Positions 44,701 to 45,409 of a stretch of DNA of 45,409 bases are shown one piece after another; position 1 is the first letter of the stretch, and every line of letters starts with the position of its first letter. Source of the DNA: JANQJA01 sp040880285 (GTDB taxonomy: Bacteria; Pseudomonadota; Gammaproteobacteria; Pseudomonadales; Azotimanducaceae); assembly GCA_040880285.1 (NCBI GenBank), contig JBBDIT010000012.1:1-45409 (forward strand), read 5' to 3'. Made by a program: the position numbers and the translations under genes. The notes beneath the pieces were generated by a model. It was not told the origin of the DNA. It did no database searches and worked only from the letters and a program-made list of their open reading frames with translations.

Positions 44701-45409
44701 TCGTCGTCAGGTCGATGGCAGAGGCGAGCCGTGACGCATCCGGTATCAGCATATCGAATCCGTCACCACCATCGACCAGCGTGACATCGTCCGGGCCATA
44801 AAAGATCGTGTCATGACCGGCTCCGGCACTGATCTGGTCATCACCTTCCCGGCCAAAGAAAGTTTCGTCCGCCGCGGTACCCGTCAGTTGATCGGCATTG
44901 ATACTACCCAGGTACGTGATGTCGCCGTTGGCCTCGTTGATCTGGGCAGTCGCTTCATTCGAAACCAGGAGCGTTGCAAACTCCTGGCGTTCATTTTCAC
45001 CGCCCAGGAAGAACAGGTCGCCCAGGCCACCAGAACCGAAATCGAAATTATCGAATACAAACCCCGACCGCTCTGCATCAAGGATAATGTGATCGCCCGC
45101 ATCCGCTGCAATCAGCAGGAACCTGCCAATGTTGAGCGCACTGTCGACACTCAACTGCAGCGTACCAGCCTGGCCATCGCGCATATCAATCGTGTCGACG
45201 GAATCGATCTGGTTTGCCGTAACGTTTCTCAGGTCGAAATCGGGCGTGGTAAATTTCAGGGTATCGCCGTCGAATTCCAGCGCACCACCACCGTCAATTC
45301 GCTTGAAGTTCAAGTCACCGATAATAAAAGTGTCCGAACCCTGGTCACCATAGAATGAATCGCCGATCGCGTCGGCACTCAGGTCAAATACATCAGAACC
45401 CGTGCTACC
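41705..45409 (-). CDS. Large RTX/Ig-like mosaic secreted protein (C-terminal part; N-terminus off window; two internal gaps)
   Basis: The frame is open from the right edge of the window (first visible residues GSTGSDVFDLS, no start codon) through two 100-N gaps. In order, the visible segments are: RTX-associated repeats with SVDTIDMRDG (45130-45409); a GREGDDQISAGAGHDT calcium-binding block (about 44745-44890); and an Ig-like tandem-95 domain (44088-44383, LDVLANDRDPDPGD, FQYSVIDSNG). After gap 4 come beta-helical passenger-type repeats of the NxGxI kind, a passenger-associated segment (42645-42873, YDQLVVSGRADLNGRL), a second RTX block (42397-42549) and a final beta region. After gap 3 the true C-terminus reads QDLLSDGSEHLDSLLGGRGN and ends NYFEV, with a TGA stop at 41705-41707. 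It is probably exported by a type I system to the cell surface. The total size is unknown. Confidence 0.8.
41878..41977. other. Assembly gap 3 (100 N) inside the mosaic protein
   Basis: Exactly 100 N between the last beta-rich segment and the C-terminal tail. Its true length is unknown and probably holds repeats. Reading across it as a literal 100 bases gives a wrong frame for the C-terminus. Confidence 0.98.
43765..43864. other. Assembly gap 4 (100 N) inside the mosaic protein
   Basis: Exactly 100 N between the Ig-like segment (ending LAYADAG) and the passenger-type segment (starting LELRGTLVV). It may hide several repeated Ig-like domains, which are a common cause of assembly breaks. Confidence 0.98.

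Noticed and set aside
1..45409. tRNA, rRNA, insertion sequence, prophage or defence system
   Set aside because: I looked for cloverleaf-type sequence, transposase or integrase motifs, terminal inverted repeats and nuclease/toxin genes and saw none that could be supported.

Overview
The window is a chromosomal segment of a gammaproteobacterium with moderate GC content. The sequence alone does not name a genus. The assignment rests on the gene order sdhCDAB-sucAB-lpd-sucCD with a divergent gltA, an SdhB 2Fe-2S loop of the E. coli type (CREGVCGSDG), a sigma-32 promoter before htpG, and DUF1631 and DUF4892 proteins. Four runs of exactly 100 N show that this is a scaffolded draft assembly.

Layout, left to right. 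(1) 19-6543: aroC (minus) and folE (plus) diverge. folE abuts, stop to stop, the compact minus-strand operon gpsA-sixA-DUF4892, and a large DUF1631 protein diverges from gpsA. (2) 6588-8504: htpG with a textbook heat-shock promoter. (3) 8657-21310: a TCA-cycle block. On the minus strand it encodes succinate dehydrogenase, then 2-oxoglutarate dehydrogenase with its own lipoamide dehydrogenase, then succinyl-CoA synthetase. Citrate synthase diverges on the plus strand, followed by ppiB and a D-2-hydroxyacid dehydrogenase. (4) 22853-27707: an orphan CoxE-type VWA protein, then a two-gene type I secretion exporter of the LssB/LapB and LapC type. (5) 27895-32043: divergent fumC and acnA, so most TCA enzymes lie within this window; isocitrate and malate dehydrogenases are absent. 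(6) 32144-37899: a partial DUF3014 protein, a class II aldolase-fold protein beside mtnA, an F420-type LLM oxidoreductase, galT and an aminoglycoside-phosphotransferase-fold kinase. (7) 37903-41575: leuC-leuD-cimA, an arrangement suited to making 2-oxobutyrate (the isoleucine precursor) from pyruvate via citramalate. (8) 41705-45409: the C-terminal part of a very large secreted mosaic protein with RTX, Ig-like and passenger-type segments. It is interrupted by two gaps and runs off the right edge. It is a plausible, unproven substrate of the type I exporter in block 4.

The points most worth a second look are the mosaic adhesin and its concealed C-terminal reading frame, the 13-bp-period tandem repeat that contains the mtnA stop codon, the mtnA-aldolase pairing, leuCD-cimA, the 55-bp identical ends around the first assembly gap, and the htpG promoter. 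I found no rRNA, tRNA, CRISPR array, insertion sequence or defence locus.
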